From: Trueperaceae bacterium
GTDB lineage: Bacteria; Deinococcota; Deinococci; Deinococcales; Trueperaceae
Direction of reading: 5' to 3'
NCBI GenBank assembly: GCA_036381595.1
Contig: DASVCN010000013.1
Span: 1 to 48,748 of the forward strand
DNA length: 48,748 bases
The notes under the pieces were generated by a model. That model saw nothing but the letters and a program-made list of their open reading frames with translations, did not search any database and was not told where the DNA came from. Of this stretch, positions 9,749 through 17,278 are shown one piece after another; within the stretch, counting starts at the first letter, position 1; every line of letters starts with the position of its first letter. The position numbers were made by a program, and so were the translations under genes.

Positions 9749-10224
9749 CGCTCGGAGAGAGCCCTTTCAATCTGTCGCTTGGCGTCCTTCTCGGCCTGCT
9801 GTCGGCGCTTGTCGTGCAGCTTCTTGCCTCGCGCCAGGGCGACCGACACCTTCGCCCAGCCATCCTTGAAGTAGAGCTTGGTGGGCACGAGCGTGAGTCC
9901 CTTGCGCTCCAGGGCGCGGGTGATCTCCTCTATCTCGCGACGCTTGAGAAGCAGCTTGCGGCTGCGGACCGGGTCCTCGTTGTTGTAGGAGGCGTCCTTG
10001 TACGGCTGGATGTTCATCCCCTCGAGGTAGACTTCGCCGCCTCGAACCCGCGCGTACGCTTCGGCTATCGACCCTCCGCCGTTCCGGAGCGATTTCACCT
10101 CCGGACCGGTGAGGGCGATGCCGGCCTCGTACTTCTCGAGCAACTCGTAATCGAAACTCGCGCGGCGGTTCTGAAGCATCAGCCAGAAGTCTACCGCGGT
10201 CGAGCGGGGCGTTGGAGATGACAT
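9745..10224 (-). CDS. smpB: SsrA-binding protein SmpB
   Basis: SmpB binds tmRNA and delivers it to stalled ribosomes for trans-translation. The 160-residue product carries the family landmarks: NRRASFDYELLEKYEAGIALTG (start of the OB fold), GPEVKSLR, a GEVYLEGMNI strand, and the basic C-terminal tail (GKKLHDKRRQQAEKDAKRQIERAL). The ATG at 10224 was chosen from the family N-terminus; an in-frame start 57 nt upstream adds nothing conserved. No tmRNA gene is visible nearby. It is followed by the amidase gene with ATGA overlap. The 263 bp between priA and smpB holds a palindromic repeat but no other gene. Confidence 0.95.
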   Translation of the reverse strand: MSSPTPRSTAVDFWLMLQNRRASFDYELLEKYEAGIALTGPEVKSLRNGGGSIAEAYARVRGGEVYLEGMNIQPYKDASYNNEDPVRSRKLLLKRREIEEITRALERKGLTLVPTKLYFKDGWAKVSVALARGKKLHDKRRQQAEKDAKRQIERALSER

Positions 10225-10298
10225 CTTCCATTGCCTCCGCGCGTCGATGAGCCCGCATCGGGCGCCCGTACCCGGTTCCATCGCTTCATGTGCCGCCG

Positions 10299-10330
10299 GT
10301 CACGACCTCGTGACATGTGCAACCTGTCAC
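10299..10330. repeat. Palindromic operator-like repeats upstream of smpB
   Basis: GTCACGA and TCGTGAC form 7-bp inverted arms separated by CC (10299-10314). The second arm's GTGACA is again mirrored by TGTCAC at 10325-10330. Three linked half-sites lie 75-106 nt upstream of the smpB start on the minus strand. This could be a regulator site or an RNA hairpin; no regulator is identified. Confidence 0.4.
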
Positions 10331-10487
10331 TAACGGGAGTCAGGTGCGGATCATCACGCTTCACCCACACTTTCCTGGATTTACTCGCCTCGACCCAGGT
10401 TGAACACGCGTGGCTCCTCCTGCACCGCTCCATCGGGCCGTGAGAGGAACGTACGGCAGCGGCCCCGTTGCCCTCGTCCCGATAGGA

Positions 10488-12743
10488 TCACTCGAGGAAC
10501 TCGGACACGTCGCGGGGGTCGACGTCGAGTCGCACCCGGACGCTCGACGAGGATCGCGAGACTCCTTGCAGGAGTTCGCCGAAGCGCTCTTCGCTGCCGC
10601 TGCGGAGGTAGATCAGGAACGAATACTGGCCCCGCACCCGGGTCACAGGAGCCGGGACCGGGCCCAGCACCTCCTCCTCGGTTGCCCCGGCGGAGCGGAG
10701 GCTGCCGGCCAGCCTCAGAGCCTCCCGCTCGGCAGCCGAGCGATCCCGGGCACTCACTTGCACCTTGGCGAGCTGTCCGAAGGGCGGGTAACTGAAACGC
10801 TTCCGCCGCTCCACCAGCCGCTCCAGATAGGCCTCCACCGCCGCTTCGGGCTCCTCGTCCGCGAGCGCATCGAGCGCCTCGTGCTCCGGTTGGAAGGTCT
10901 GCACCACCACGAGCGGCCGCCCCTCCGGGGCGAGTTCCGGCAGCTGCAGCAGCAGACGCATGCTCTCCTCCGCCGCCCGGAAGTCACTAAGGCTCAGGTG
11001 CGTATCGAAGAGGGTCACTCCGACGAGCGATACGCGTGGCAAGGGTGGGATGCGGAACACCGCCGTGGTGGCCACGAGCACCCCCGGCTCGCCGGCACGC
11101 AGTCCGCTGAGGTCATCCTGCCTGTCGCTGTCGAGGCGCAACACGGCCATGCCAGGAAGGAGCCGGGACACTGCTCCAGCCACCCACTCGGTGCCGGCGG
11201 CGCGACCCGGGGCCAGCTCGGAACCGCCGCAGTTCGGGCAGTGTGAGGGAACCTCGGCGTGATACCCGCACTGGTGGCATCGCAGCCGGCCGGATGAACG
11301 GTGGTAGCGCAACGCCAGATCGCAGTTGGGACACATGAGGGTATGGCCGCAGTCGCTGCAACTCATCGCCGCCGAGAAGCCTCGGCGCGGCGCGAGCAGT
11401 ACGGCCTGGCGGCCGCGCTCCTGCACCTGGCGCAGAACCAGGGTGAGCTCGCTGCCTACCGGCCAACCGGACGCTCCGTTCAGGTCGCTCACATGCAGTC
11501 GTTGCCTGGGCGTGGGCAAGCGTACCCGTGATTCCTCACCATCCTGGGCCCACACCAGCATCTCCGGCGAAGGCAACGCGTCGGTGAGCACCAGTTGAAC
11601 TTCCCGCCGGGCGGCGAGGCGCCGGGCGGCGTCGGGAATGAACAGGCGGGGACCGGCGGCGAGTTTGTAGGTTCCGCTGCCGGCCTCGATCACCACTATC
11701 CTTCCGACTCGCTGTAGTGGCGCCAGGAGCGCAGTGTAGGTGCCCACCAGCACCACCGGCGCGCCAGAAGCGGCCTCTTCCCAGATGCGGTTCCTCTGCT
11801 CGTCGCTCGCCTCGCCAGAGAGCTGCAGCACCGGCAGTCGACTCGCGAGCTGCGAGGCCGTGGCCGACAGGAAGGCGCCCTCGGGAGCGAGGACCAGAAC
11901 GCTATGACCCGCCTCGATGTCGGCGAGGAGCGAGGGCAGAAGCGCCTCCAATCTCTGCCGGCGAACGCCCCCGCTGATGAGCACGACCGGGCATTCGGGA
12001 AGAGTGTCCCCGCGCTCCTCGAGCGCAGGCTGGGCGACCGGCGGCGGCGCCAGGGCGACGGGGGGAGCGGGGAGGTCGCGGTACTCGGCATACCCCTTCT
12101 TCACCAGCGCCCTCACCGCGCTCACGGGAACCTCGGCGTCGCGCGCGAGGTCGGCCGCGCTCGCGGCGCTCTCCAGGTCGAGGAGCCGCTCCAGGGCCGC
12201 GAGCTGGTTGGCTTGGGCTTTGCCGACCAGCCCCTCGTCGGGCTCTCGGGCGGCCACCAGCCGGCTCACGGTGCGCTCCCGTTGCCTGACCCGCTCACGC
12301 ACCATCCCCTGGCGCCGGTAGAGGTCGAGCTCGGCGGCGTCGAGGATTCCTGCGGCTACCCACTCACCCGTCACCAGCCCCGGGCTCTGGGCCCCTTCGA
12401 CCGCACTGACCTCGTGCACCAGCTCCTCTCGCAGGCCGAGGGGCAGTAGCGAGGCGAGTACGACGCCTGCCGGCGCGCCGCTCGACCGGGCGAGTTCGAG
12501 CAGGAGCCCTGGGGCGGCCTGGGCCACGAACGGTTCCCGGTCGAGCCAGGAGATGATCTCGCGGTAGTCGGTGAGTTGACCCGCCGACAACTCCTCGAGC
12601 CCGACCACCAGCCCGATCCTCACCCCGCCCTGCCACGGCGCGGCCACCCTGGCCCCAACGGGTCCAGGCTCCAGGTCGAGCGGCTGGAGGAAACGGAACG
12701 GAGGCAACGGCAGCGGGAAGAGGACGTCTACCGCTAGAGGCAC
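10488..12743 (-). CDS. priA: Primosomal protein PriA, helicase motifs degenerate
   Basis: PriA restarts stalled replication forks. The 751-residue product keeps the N-terminal 3'-DNA-binding domain and the eight-cysteine double zinc finger (CSDCGHTLMCPNC ... CHQCG ... CPNCGG), plus the C-terminal domain. However, the Walker A position reads LISGGVRRQR (about residues 256-265), with no GKT, and the DEEH box reads VVIEAGSGTYK (about 350-360). ATP hydrolysis is therefore very unlikely, matching the pseudohelicase described for Deinococcus PriA. The GTG at 12743 was chosen because a -10 box ends 5 nt upstream; a TTG at 12749 would lie inside that box. Divergent from purM. Confidence 0.93.
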   Translation of the reverse strand: MPLAVDVLFPLPLPPFRFLQPLDLEPGPVGARVAAPWQGGVRIGLVVGLEELSAGQLTDYREIISWLDREPFVAQAAPGLLLELARSSGAPAGVVLASLLPLGLREELVHEVSAVEGAQSPGLVTGEWVAAGILDAAELDLYRRQGMVRERVRQRERTVSRLVAAREPDEGLVGKAQANQLAALERLLDLESAASAADLARDAEVPVSAVRALVKKGYAEYRDLPAPPVALAPPPVAQPALEERGDTLPECPVVLISGGVRRQRLEALLPSLLADIEAGHSVLVLAPEGAFLSATASQLASRLPVLQLSGEASDEQRNRIWEEAASGAPVVLVGTYTALLAPLQRVGRIVVIEAGSGTYKLAAGPRLFIPDAARRLAARREVQLVLTDALPSPEMLVWAQDGEESRVRLPTPRQRLHVSDLNGASGWPVGSELTLVLRQVQERGRQAVLLAPRRGFSAAMSCSDCGHTLMCPNCDLALRYHRSSGRLRCHQCGYHAEVPSHCPNCGGSELAPGRAAGTEWVAGAVSRLLPGMAVLRLDSDRQDDLSGLRAGEPGVLVATTAVFRIPPLPRVSLVGVTLFDTHLSLSDFRAAEESMRLLLQLPELAPEGRPLVVVQTFQPEHEALDALADEEPEAAVEAYLERLVERRKRFSYPPFGQLAKVQVSARDRSAAEREALRLAGSLRSAGATEEEVLGPVPAPVTRVRGQYSFLIYLRSGSEERFGELLQGVSRSSSSVRVRLDVDPRDVSEFLE

Positions 12744-12748
12744 GCTCA

Positions 12749-12754
12749 ATACTA
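12749..12754 (-). promoter_or_regulatory. -10 element TAGTAT of priA
   Basis: On the minus strand TAGTAT ends 5 nt before GTG 12743, giving a leaderless priA message. This argues against the TTG two codons earlier as the start. It shares a 56-bp divergent region with the purM promoter. Confidence 0.55.
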
Positions 12755-12788
12755 TCGCCGGCCGCCGGGAGCCCGAGGAGCGTGACGG

Positions 12789-12794
12789 TAGAAT
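12789..12794 (+). promoter_or_regulatory. -10 element TAGAAT of purM
   Basis: TAGAAT ends 5 nt before the purM ATG at 12800. It overlaps the reading frame that would extend purM upstream to a GTG at 12782, so the ATG is preferred. Confidence 0.6.
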
Positions 12795-12799
12795 CCGGC

Positions 12800-13807
12800 A
12801 TGGACGAATCTTCGGCCTACCGAAGGGCGGGAGTAGACCTGGACGCCGCCTCCGAGAGCCTCTCCGCCATCGAGGAGGCCGTCACGTCGACCTACGACGA
12901 GAACGTGATGGCTGGACTGGGTGCATTCGGCGGCCTCTACGCGCTGCGCGATCTGCCGGAGGGGCCCATCCTGGTCGCCTCCACCGACGGAGTCGGCACG
13001 AAGACGAAGGTCGCCACCGCTACCGGTCGTCTCGACGGACTGGGTGAGGACCTGGTCAATCACTGCGTCAACGACATCCTCGTGCAGGGCGCCAGGCCGC
13101 TCTTCTTCCTCGACTACATTGCCTCCTCTCGCCTAGTGCCGGAACAGGTGGCGGCCGTGGTGGCGAGCGCGGCGCGCGCCTGCAGGGCAGCCGGGGTGCC
13201 GCTTCTGGGAGGCGAAACCGCCGAGATGCCGGGCGTCTACGAGGAAGGCGAGCTGGACCTGGTGGGCACGATAGTCGGGCTGGTGGCGAGGGACCGGCTG
13301 GTGGATGGCGAGAGCGTCCGCCCCGGCGACGCCATCCTCGCGCTCGCGTCGGACGGCCTCCACACCAACGGCTTCAGCCTGGCGAGGGCGGTTCTCACCG
13401 GGAGCTTCGGAGAACGTTTGGGCGACTCCACCGTAGCCGAGATCCTCCTGCGGCCGCACCGTTCCTACCTTGCTGCCGTGACGCCGCTACTCGAGCGGCC
13501 AGGGCTGGTGAAGGGCATGGTCCACGTAACCGGGGGCGGACTGCCGGGGAACCTGCCGCGCGTCCTGCCCAGCGGACAGGGCGCCCGGATCGAGACCGGA
13601 AGCTGGCCGGTACCGGAGATCTTCGAGTTGATAGCGAGCCGCGGGGAGGTGAGCCAGGCCGAGATGCACCGGGTCTTCAACATGGGCGCCGGCTATCTGC
13701 TGATCGTCGATCCTGACGAGGTACCGGCGGCCCGAGAGCTGTGCCCCGAGACCCTCTACCGGATCGGCGAGGTGACCGAAGGCTCGGGCGTCGTGCTGGC
13801 GCGCTGA
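12800..13807 (+). CDS. purM: Phosphoribosylformylglycinamidine cyclo-ligase (AIR synthetase)
   Basis: PurM closes the imidazole ring of FGAM with ATP to give AIR, the fifth step of purine synthesis. The 335-residue protein has the family motifs SYRRAGVDLDA-like N-terminus, VASTDGVGTKTKVA (ATP/substrate loop), VNHCVNDILVQGARPLFFLDY, GGETAEMPGVY, LHTNGFSLAR, and MVHVTGGGLPGNLPR. Cytoplasmic dimer in characterised members. No other purine gene lies alongside. It is divergent from priA and converges on the histidine kinase gene with 10 nt between stops and no obvious terminator. Confidence 0.96.
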   Translation: MDESSAYRRAGVDLDAASESLSAIEEAVTSTYDENVMAGLGAFGGLYALRDLPEGPILVASTDGVGTKTKVATATGRLDGLGEDLVNHCVNDILVQGARPLFFLDYIASSRLVPEQVAAVVASAARACRAAGVPLLGGETAEMPGVYEEGELDLVGTIVGLVARDRLVDGESVRPGDAILALASDGLHTNGFSLARAVLTGSFGERLGDSTVAEILLRPHRSYLAAVTPLLERPGLVKGMVHVTGGGLPGNLPRVLPSGQGARIETGSWPVPEIFELIASRGEVSQAEMHRVFNMGAGYLLIVDPDEVPAARELCPETLYRIGEVTEGSGVVLAR

Positions 13808-13817
13808 AGCGCCTCCA

Positions 13818-15311
13818 TCACTGCCTGCCGGCCTTCTGCGCGGTCCGGTTCTCGCTCCCCGACCGCGAAGCCGGCGGCGTTTCTGAGCTGTCCTTGCTGT
13901 CGAGCGCGGGCAGAGACACGGTGAACACGCTCCCTTCGCCAAGCCGCGACTCGACCTCGACCGTCCCGCCATGCTGGTGGATGATCCACCTGACGATCGC
14001 CAGGCCCAGACCGCTGCCGTTGCCTCGCGTCGAGCGCGCGCCATCCACCCGGTAGAAACGGTCGAAGAGGTGAGGCAACGCCTCTTCGGGGATCCCCGGG
14101 CCGTTGTCGAGGAACTCCATTCGCACCCTGTCCTTCTCCCGCATCAGCGAGATCGTCACCCGGGTCGCACCGGCGTTGAGCGCGTTCTGGACCAGATTGA
14201 GCACCACCTGCTTGAGGCGGGCGGCGTCGCCGTTCACCTGCAGCAGCGGCTGGGGGCTGGTGATGACGATCTCCGCGTTGCCCGCCACCGGAGCGACCTC
14301 CATGTGCACCGCCTCGACCACGTCGAGCAGGTTCATCGGCTCACGGTCGATCGAGAAGCCGGCGTCCGCACGGGCCAGTTCGAGCAAGTCGTTGACCAGC
14401 TTCGCCATCCGCTCGGCCTCGCGCCTGATCACGGTCAACGAGTCCTTCTGATCCGAGTCCGGGTTCGTTCGCCTGAGCAGGTAGTTGCTGTGACCGACGA
14501 TCGCCGTAACGGGGGTGCGCAGCTCGTGAGAGGCGTCCGCGGTGAATCGCCGCTGGGTTTCGAACGACTCCTGGAGCCGGTCGAGCATCCTGTTGAGGGT
14601 GAGGGCCATCTCACGGATCTCGTCGTTGCTGCGCGGCACCGGCACCCGATGCGAGAGGTCGCGCCCGGTCACGCGGGCCGCCGCGTGGGTAACCCGCTGG
14701 AGAGGGGCGAGAACCTGTCGCGACAGCAGCCAGACACCGATGGCGAAGGCGATGAATGCGAGTACGACGGTGATGCCCAGGTCGCTGCTCAGCTTGTTGA
14801 GGGTGCTGTTCACCTCGCTGGTGGGAACCCCCACGAGCACAAGGGCGCGGTAACTGCTGTCACGCACTCCCTCGGTAACGGTGAAGATCCTGCCGGTGAG
14901 GAGGACGTTCTCGCCGTTCTCCAGGCGGGCCATGGTCGATACCGAGCCGCTCTCGACGAGGGCCTGCAGGTCGGCCTCGGAGAGGTGATCGGTGAGACGC
15001 GCATCGAGCGAGAAACGGTGGACCGGGTCCTGTGCGTAGGTGACGCCGTAGCGGATGTCGTTGACGCTGTTCACCGGCTCGTCGGGCGGAGAGACCAGCA
15101 TCACGTGGTAGTAGATGTCCCCGGGCAGCTTGGCCAGACCCTCGTTGACGTAGCGCTCCCGCTGTATCTCGATCAGCGCCTGCCTGGCCCGCTCCTCGAT
15201 GGTGGTCTGAAGCGAGCGCTCGGTCAGAGCGTAGACCGACAGCGCCACCGCCGAGAGGATCACGGCGATGAAAGCGCTGAAGAAGAGCGTCAGGCGTAGC
15301 CGCAAGGACAT
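13818..15311 (-). CDS. Membrane sensor histidine kinase of a two-component system
   Basis: The 497-residue kinase has transmembrane helix 1 at about 7-29, an extracytoplasmic sensor of roughly 150 residues, helix 2 at about 180-197, a HAMP linker (RQVLAPLQRVTHAAARVTGRDLSHRV), and a HisKA domain with phospho-acceptor His262 (FTADASHELRTPVTAI). The ATPase domain has an N-box NLVQNALNAG, G1 DNGPGIP, F-box LFDRFYRVD and G2 GSGLGLAIV. All catalytic features look intact. The sensor has no recognised ligand motif, so the signal is unknown. It starts 6 nt behind the response regulator stop, as a two-gene operon. Confidence 0.93.
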   Translation of the reverse strand: MSLRLRLTLFFSAFIAVILSAVALSVYALTERSLQTTIEERARQALIEIQRERYVNEGLAKLPGDIYYHVMLVSPPDEPVNSVNDIRYGVTYAQDPVHRFSLDARLTDHLSEADLQALVESGSVSTMARLENGENVLLTGRIFTVTEGVRDSSYRALVLVGVPTSEVNSTLNKLSSDLGITVVLAFIAFAIGVWLLSRQVLAPLQRVTHAAARVTGRDLSHRVPVPRSNDEIREMALTLNRMLDRLQESFETQRRFTADASHELRTPVTAIVGHSNYLLRRTNPDSDQKDSLTVIRREAERMAKLVNDLLELARADAGFSIDREPMNLLDVVEAVHMEVAPVAGNAEIVITSPQPLLQVNGDAARLKQVVLNLVQNALNAGATRVTISLMREKDRVRMEFLDNGPGIPEEALPHLFDRFYRVDGARSTRGNGSGLGLAIVRWIIHQHGGTVEVESRLGEGSVFTVSLPALDSKDSSETPPASRSGSENRTAQKAGRQ

Positions 15312-15317
15312 CGTCGC

Positions 15318-15995
15318 CTACTCTTCCCGCAGAACGTAACCGACTCCGCGAACCGTGTGGATCAGCCGCCTCTCCCCTTCACCCTCCAGCTTGCGCCGCA
15401 GGTAACCCACGTAGACGTCGACGACGTTGGAGCCGCCCGTGTACTCGGGCCACACCTTCTCCTCTATCTCGAAGCGGTTGAACACCTTGCCGGGGTTACG
15501 GGCGAACAACTCGAGGAGTTCGAACTCCTTCGCCGACAGCTCGATACGGCGTCCGTCCCGGAACACCTCGCGGCCGTCGAGGTTCATCACCAGGTCGGCA
15601 ACCCTCACCTCGCCGGTCACCGCCGGATTGACCCGGCGCAGATGAGCCCTCACCCGCGCGAGCAACTCCTCTATGGAGAACGGCTTGACGAGATAGTCGT
15701 CGGCACCCGAGTCGAGCCCGGTCACCTTGTCGTCGACGCTGTCCTTGGCCGTGAGGATGATGATGGGCGTGTTCGAGGTCTTCCTTATCCGGCGGGCCAC
15801 CTCGAGACCGTCGAGGACGGGCAGCATCAGGTCGAGCACCACCAGGTCCGGATTCAGTTCCCGGAACTTCGAGAGGCCGGTGACGCCGTCGAAGGTGACG
15901 ACCGTCTCGTAGCTCTCTGCCTGCAGTTCGAGATCGATGAACTTGGCGATCTCTTTCTCGTCCTCGACGATGAGAATCAGTGGTTTGCGCTCCAT
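15318..15995 (-). CDS. OmpR/PhoB-family response regulator
   Basis: A 225-residue DNA-binding response regulator, partner of the adjacent kinase. The receiver domain has the acidic pocket EDE (11-13), phospho-acceptor Asp55 (VVLDLMLP), Thr82 and Lys104 (DDYLVKPF). The C-terminal winged helix shows the family pattern [20 protein letters not shown] and [13 protein letters not shown] ... [12 protein letters not shown]. Its own promoter carries two identical 10-bp direct repeats at the -35 region, a layout typical of OmpR-family binding, so autoregulation is likely. Targets beyond its operon are unknown. Confidence 0.95.
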   Translation of the reverse strand: MERKPLILIVEDEKEIAKFIDLELQAESYETVVTFDGVTGLSKFRELNPDLVVLDLMLPVLDGLEVARRIRKTSNTPIIILTAKDSVDDKVTGLDSGADDYLVKPFSIEELLARVRAHLRRVNPAVTGEVRVADLVMNLDGREVFRDGRRIELSAKEFELLELFARNPGKVFNRFEIEEKVWPEYTGGSNVVDVYVGYLRRKLEGEGERRLIHTVRGVGYVLREE

Positions 15996-16001
15996 GGGGC
16001 G

Positions 16002-16007
16002 ATTATT
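16002..16007 (-). promoter_or_regulatory. -10 element AATAAT of the two-component operon
   Basis: On the minus strand AATAAT (5 of 6 to consensus) ends 6 nt before the response regulator ATG, the leaderless spacing. No -35 consensus is present; the repeats at 16019-16040 occupy that position. Confidence 0.55.
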
Positions 16008-16018
16008 GCGGACCGGAA

Positions 16019-16040
16019 GATGAGAGGTTTGATGAGAGGT
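16019..16040 (-). promoter_or_regulatory. Tandem 10-bp direct repeats at the -35 position: likely response-regulator box
   Basis: On the minus strand ACCTCTCATC occurs twice, perfectly repeated with a 12-bp period, ending 11 nt before the -10 element. Direct repeats near one helical turn apart overlapping -35 are the classic binding geometry of OmpR/PhoB-type regulators, and the gene driven is itself an OmpR-type regulator. Confidence 0.55.
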
Positions 16041-16100
16041 AGCTGGCCTTTGACCTCTGTTTCTCAGGAATCGCTCATGGCGCGGTCTTCGCTCCGCCGC

Positions 16101-16589
16101 CTACCGTCGACCCCTGTCGATGGGAACGGTTGGCTGGATCACGATCTCCTGCTCCAGCACCCGCCGAGCCCAAGCCCTCGCGCCAGGCAGAGAGTGGTCC
16201 CGGTAGTTGCCGCATTCGAGCTCGCTGCAACCGGGTATCGCCCCCTCGTGAGCGGCAACCTTGGCCAGCGCTCCCGCGAACGCCCGCCTGGCCTCCTCCT
16301 CGCTGGTCTCGCCGAGCACGGTCAGGTAGAAGCCGGTCCGGCACCCCATCGGCGAGGCGTCCACCACCTTCTCGCCCAGTTCCTCCCTGAGGTAGCCCGC
16401 GAACAGGTGCTCGATGGTGTGGAGGGCGGCGGTGGGGATCTCCGCCTGGTTGGGTTGGACGAGTCGCAGGTCGAATTTCTCGATCCGGTCACCGCGCGGC
16501 CCCTGGTATCGCCCTGCCAGGCGCACGTAGGGCGCGCGTACCCGGGTGTGATCGAGGTCGAACGATTCCGATCGCTTTCCGGGAGCCAT
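16101..16589 (-). CDS. luxS: S-ribosylhomocysteine lyase LuxS
   Basis: LuxS splits S-ribosylhomocysteine into homocysteine and DPD, the precursor of autoinducer 2, as part of the activated methyl cycle. The 162-residue protein carries the metal ligands His57 and His61 (HTIEH) and Cys126 (ECGNYRDH), and the catalytic Cys83 (MGCRTGFYL). Length is normal. The ATG lies 6 nt behind a TATACT box. The two-component operon begins 105 nt downstream on the same strand. No SAH nucleosidase or lsr genes lie nearby, so a metabolic role is the safe reading and signalling is unproven. Confidence 0.96.
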   Translation of the reverse strand: MAPGKRSESFDLDHTRVRAPYVRLAGRYQGPRGDRIEKFDLRLVQPNQAEIPTAALHTIEHLFAGYLREELGEKVVDASPMGCRTGFYLTVLGETSEEEARRAFAGALAKVAAHEGAIPGCSELECGNYRDHSLPGARAWARRVLEQEIVIQPTVPIDRGRR

Positions 16590-16595
16590 GGTCCG

Positions 16596-16601
16596 AGTAT
16601 A
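16596..16601 (-). promoter_or_regulatory. -10 element TATACT of luxS
   Basis: Minus-strand TATACT ends 6 nt before the luxS ATG; leaderless layout, no clear -35. Confidence 0.6.
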
Positions 16602-16674
16602 GCGACGTCCGGCTCCAGCCCCGGTAGCGGCGCCGGCGCGAACTTTCCGACAACGAGTGGCCGCCGCCGCGACC

Positions 16675-16680
16675 TACACT
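16675..16680 (+). promoter_or_regulatory. -10 element TACACT of the small lipoprotein gene
   Basis: TACACT ends 6 nt before the ATG at 16687. It is divergent from the luxS promoter, 73 bp away. Confidence 0.55.
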
Positions 16681-16686
16681 TCGGGC

Positions 16687-17097
16687 ATGAGAACTGTTCG
16701 CGTCCTCTCCCTCCTCGGGCTCCTCATCCTCCTGTCCGCCTGTTCGGTAACGGTCGCTCCCTCCGACTTCGATCTGCACGGCGTCGTCGGCGCCGGCGGC
16801 AGCACGATCGTCGACTCTCGACTGGGGCTGCGCGCCTACCCGGGTTCGACCGTCATCGACCAGCGGGAACGAGGGGAGCGCTCCACCACCACATTCGAAA
16901 CCGGCGCCAATCTGGAAAGCGTGTTCGATCATTTCGACGGTCAACTCGCCAGGCAGGGCTGGCGGCGCAGCGACCTGGAGATGAGGCCGAACCGAGCCGA
17001 GGCGCGATACCGGAACGGCGGCGACGAACTCGAACTCGAACTCGTGCGGGAGGGAAACAGCGGCCGTTATCGGCTCAGCATCGAACTGGACGACTAA
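16687..17097 (+). CDS. Small lipoprotein of unknown function
   Basis: The 136-residue product has a signal peptide with lipobox LLSACS, so Cys19 is the probable lipid anchor. The mature part opens with a glycine-rich VVGAGGSTI stretch and shows LRAYPGSTVIDQRE, then LESVFDHFDGQLARQGWRR and an acidic C-terminal strand set ending in LSIELDD. The LESVFDHF-QGWR pattern resembles small domains in which a residual is evaluated against pairs of strands, but I do not recognise a named family. It has its own leaderless promoter. A perfect 24-bp inverted repeat starts 18 nt behind the stop codon. Confidence 0.7.
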   Translation: MRTVRVLSLLGLLILLSACSVTVAPSDFDLHGVVGAGGSTIVDSRLGLRAYPGSTVIDQRERGERSTTTFETGANLESVFDHFDGQLARQGWRRSDLEMRPNRAEARYRNGGDELELELVREGNSGRYRLSIELDD

Positions 17098-17115
17098 CCG
17101 CATCGACGATTCCTG

Positions 17116-17177
17116 CCGCATGGATGGAAACAGGGGAGCATGCTCAACCGCACGCTCCCCTGTTTCCATCCATGCGG
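17116..17177. repeat. Perfect 24-bp inverted repeat with 14-nt loop
   Basis: Bases 17116-17139 are exactly complementary to 17154-17177, with loop 17140-17153. The stem mixes GGATGGAAACAGGGG with no mismatch. It sits between two rightward genes. Neither strand has a T-run behind the stem, so it is not a standard intrinsic terminator. It may be a terminator of another kind, an RNA-processing or stability hairpin, or a short mobile palindrome; other copies in the genome would decide. Confidence 0.9.
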
Positions 17178-17229
17178 TTCGAAACGCTCCGCAGACCGGC
17201 TCGCCTTCCCGGCGGAGGGCGGCGCCGGT

Positions 17230-17235
17230 TACACT
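17230..17235 (+). promoter_or_regulatory. Candidate -10 element TACACT for the NYN gene
   Basis: TACACT preceded by GGT lies 43 nt upstream of the TTG start at 17279. It matches the -10 boxes used elsewhere here; no -35 is evident. Confidence 0.4.
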
Positions 17236-17278
17236 GTCGTCGTCTTGAAATTCTCTATCTGACTGGGGTGTATCCGAC

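Noticed and set aside
10225-10487. tmRNA gene next to smpB
   Set aside because: No tRNA-like acceptor with TTCAAATC arm or Ala-tag ORF can be found on either strand.
12744-12749. TTG start of priA at 12749
   Set aside because: It lies next to or within the TAGTAT -10 box; the GTG at 12743 gives leaderless spacing and the same family N-terminus.
13971-15299. Long plus-strand ORF (442 codons) across the histidine kinase
   Set aside because: Antisense shadow of a gene with complete kinase motifs; composition is arginine/histidine/glycine-rich with no domain, as expected from GC-rich third positions.
17116-17177. Calling the 24-bp inverted repeat an intrinsic terminator
   Set aside because: No T-run on either strand; kept as a repeat of unknown role.
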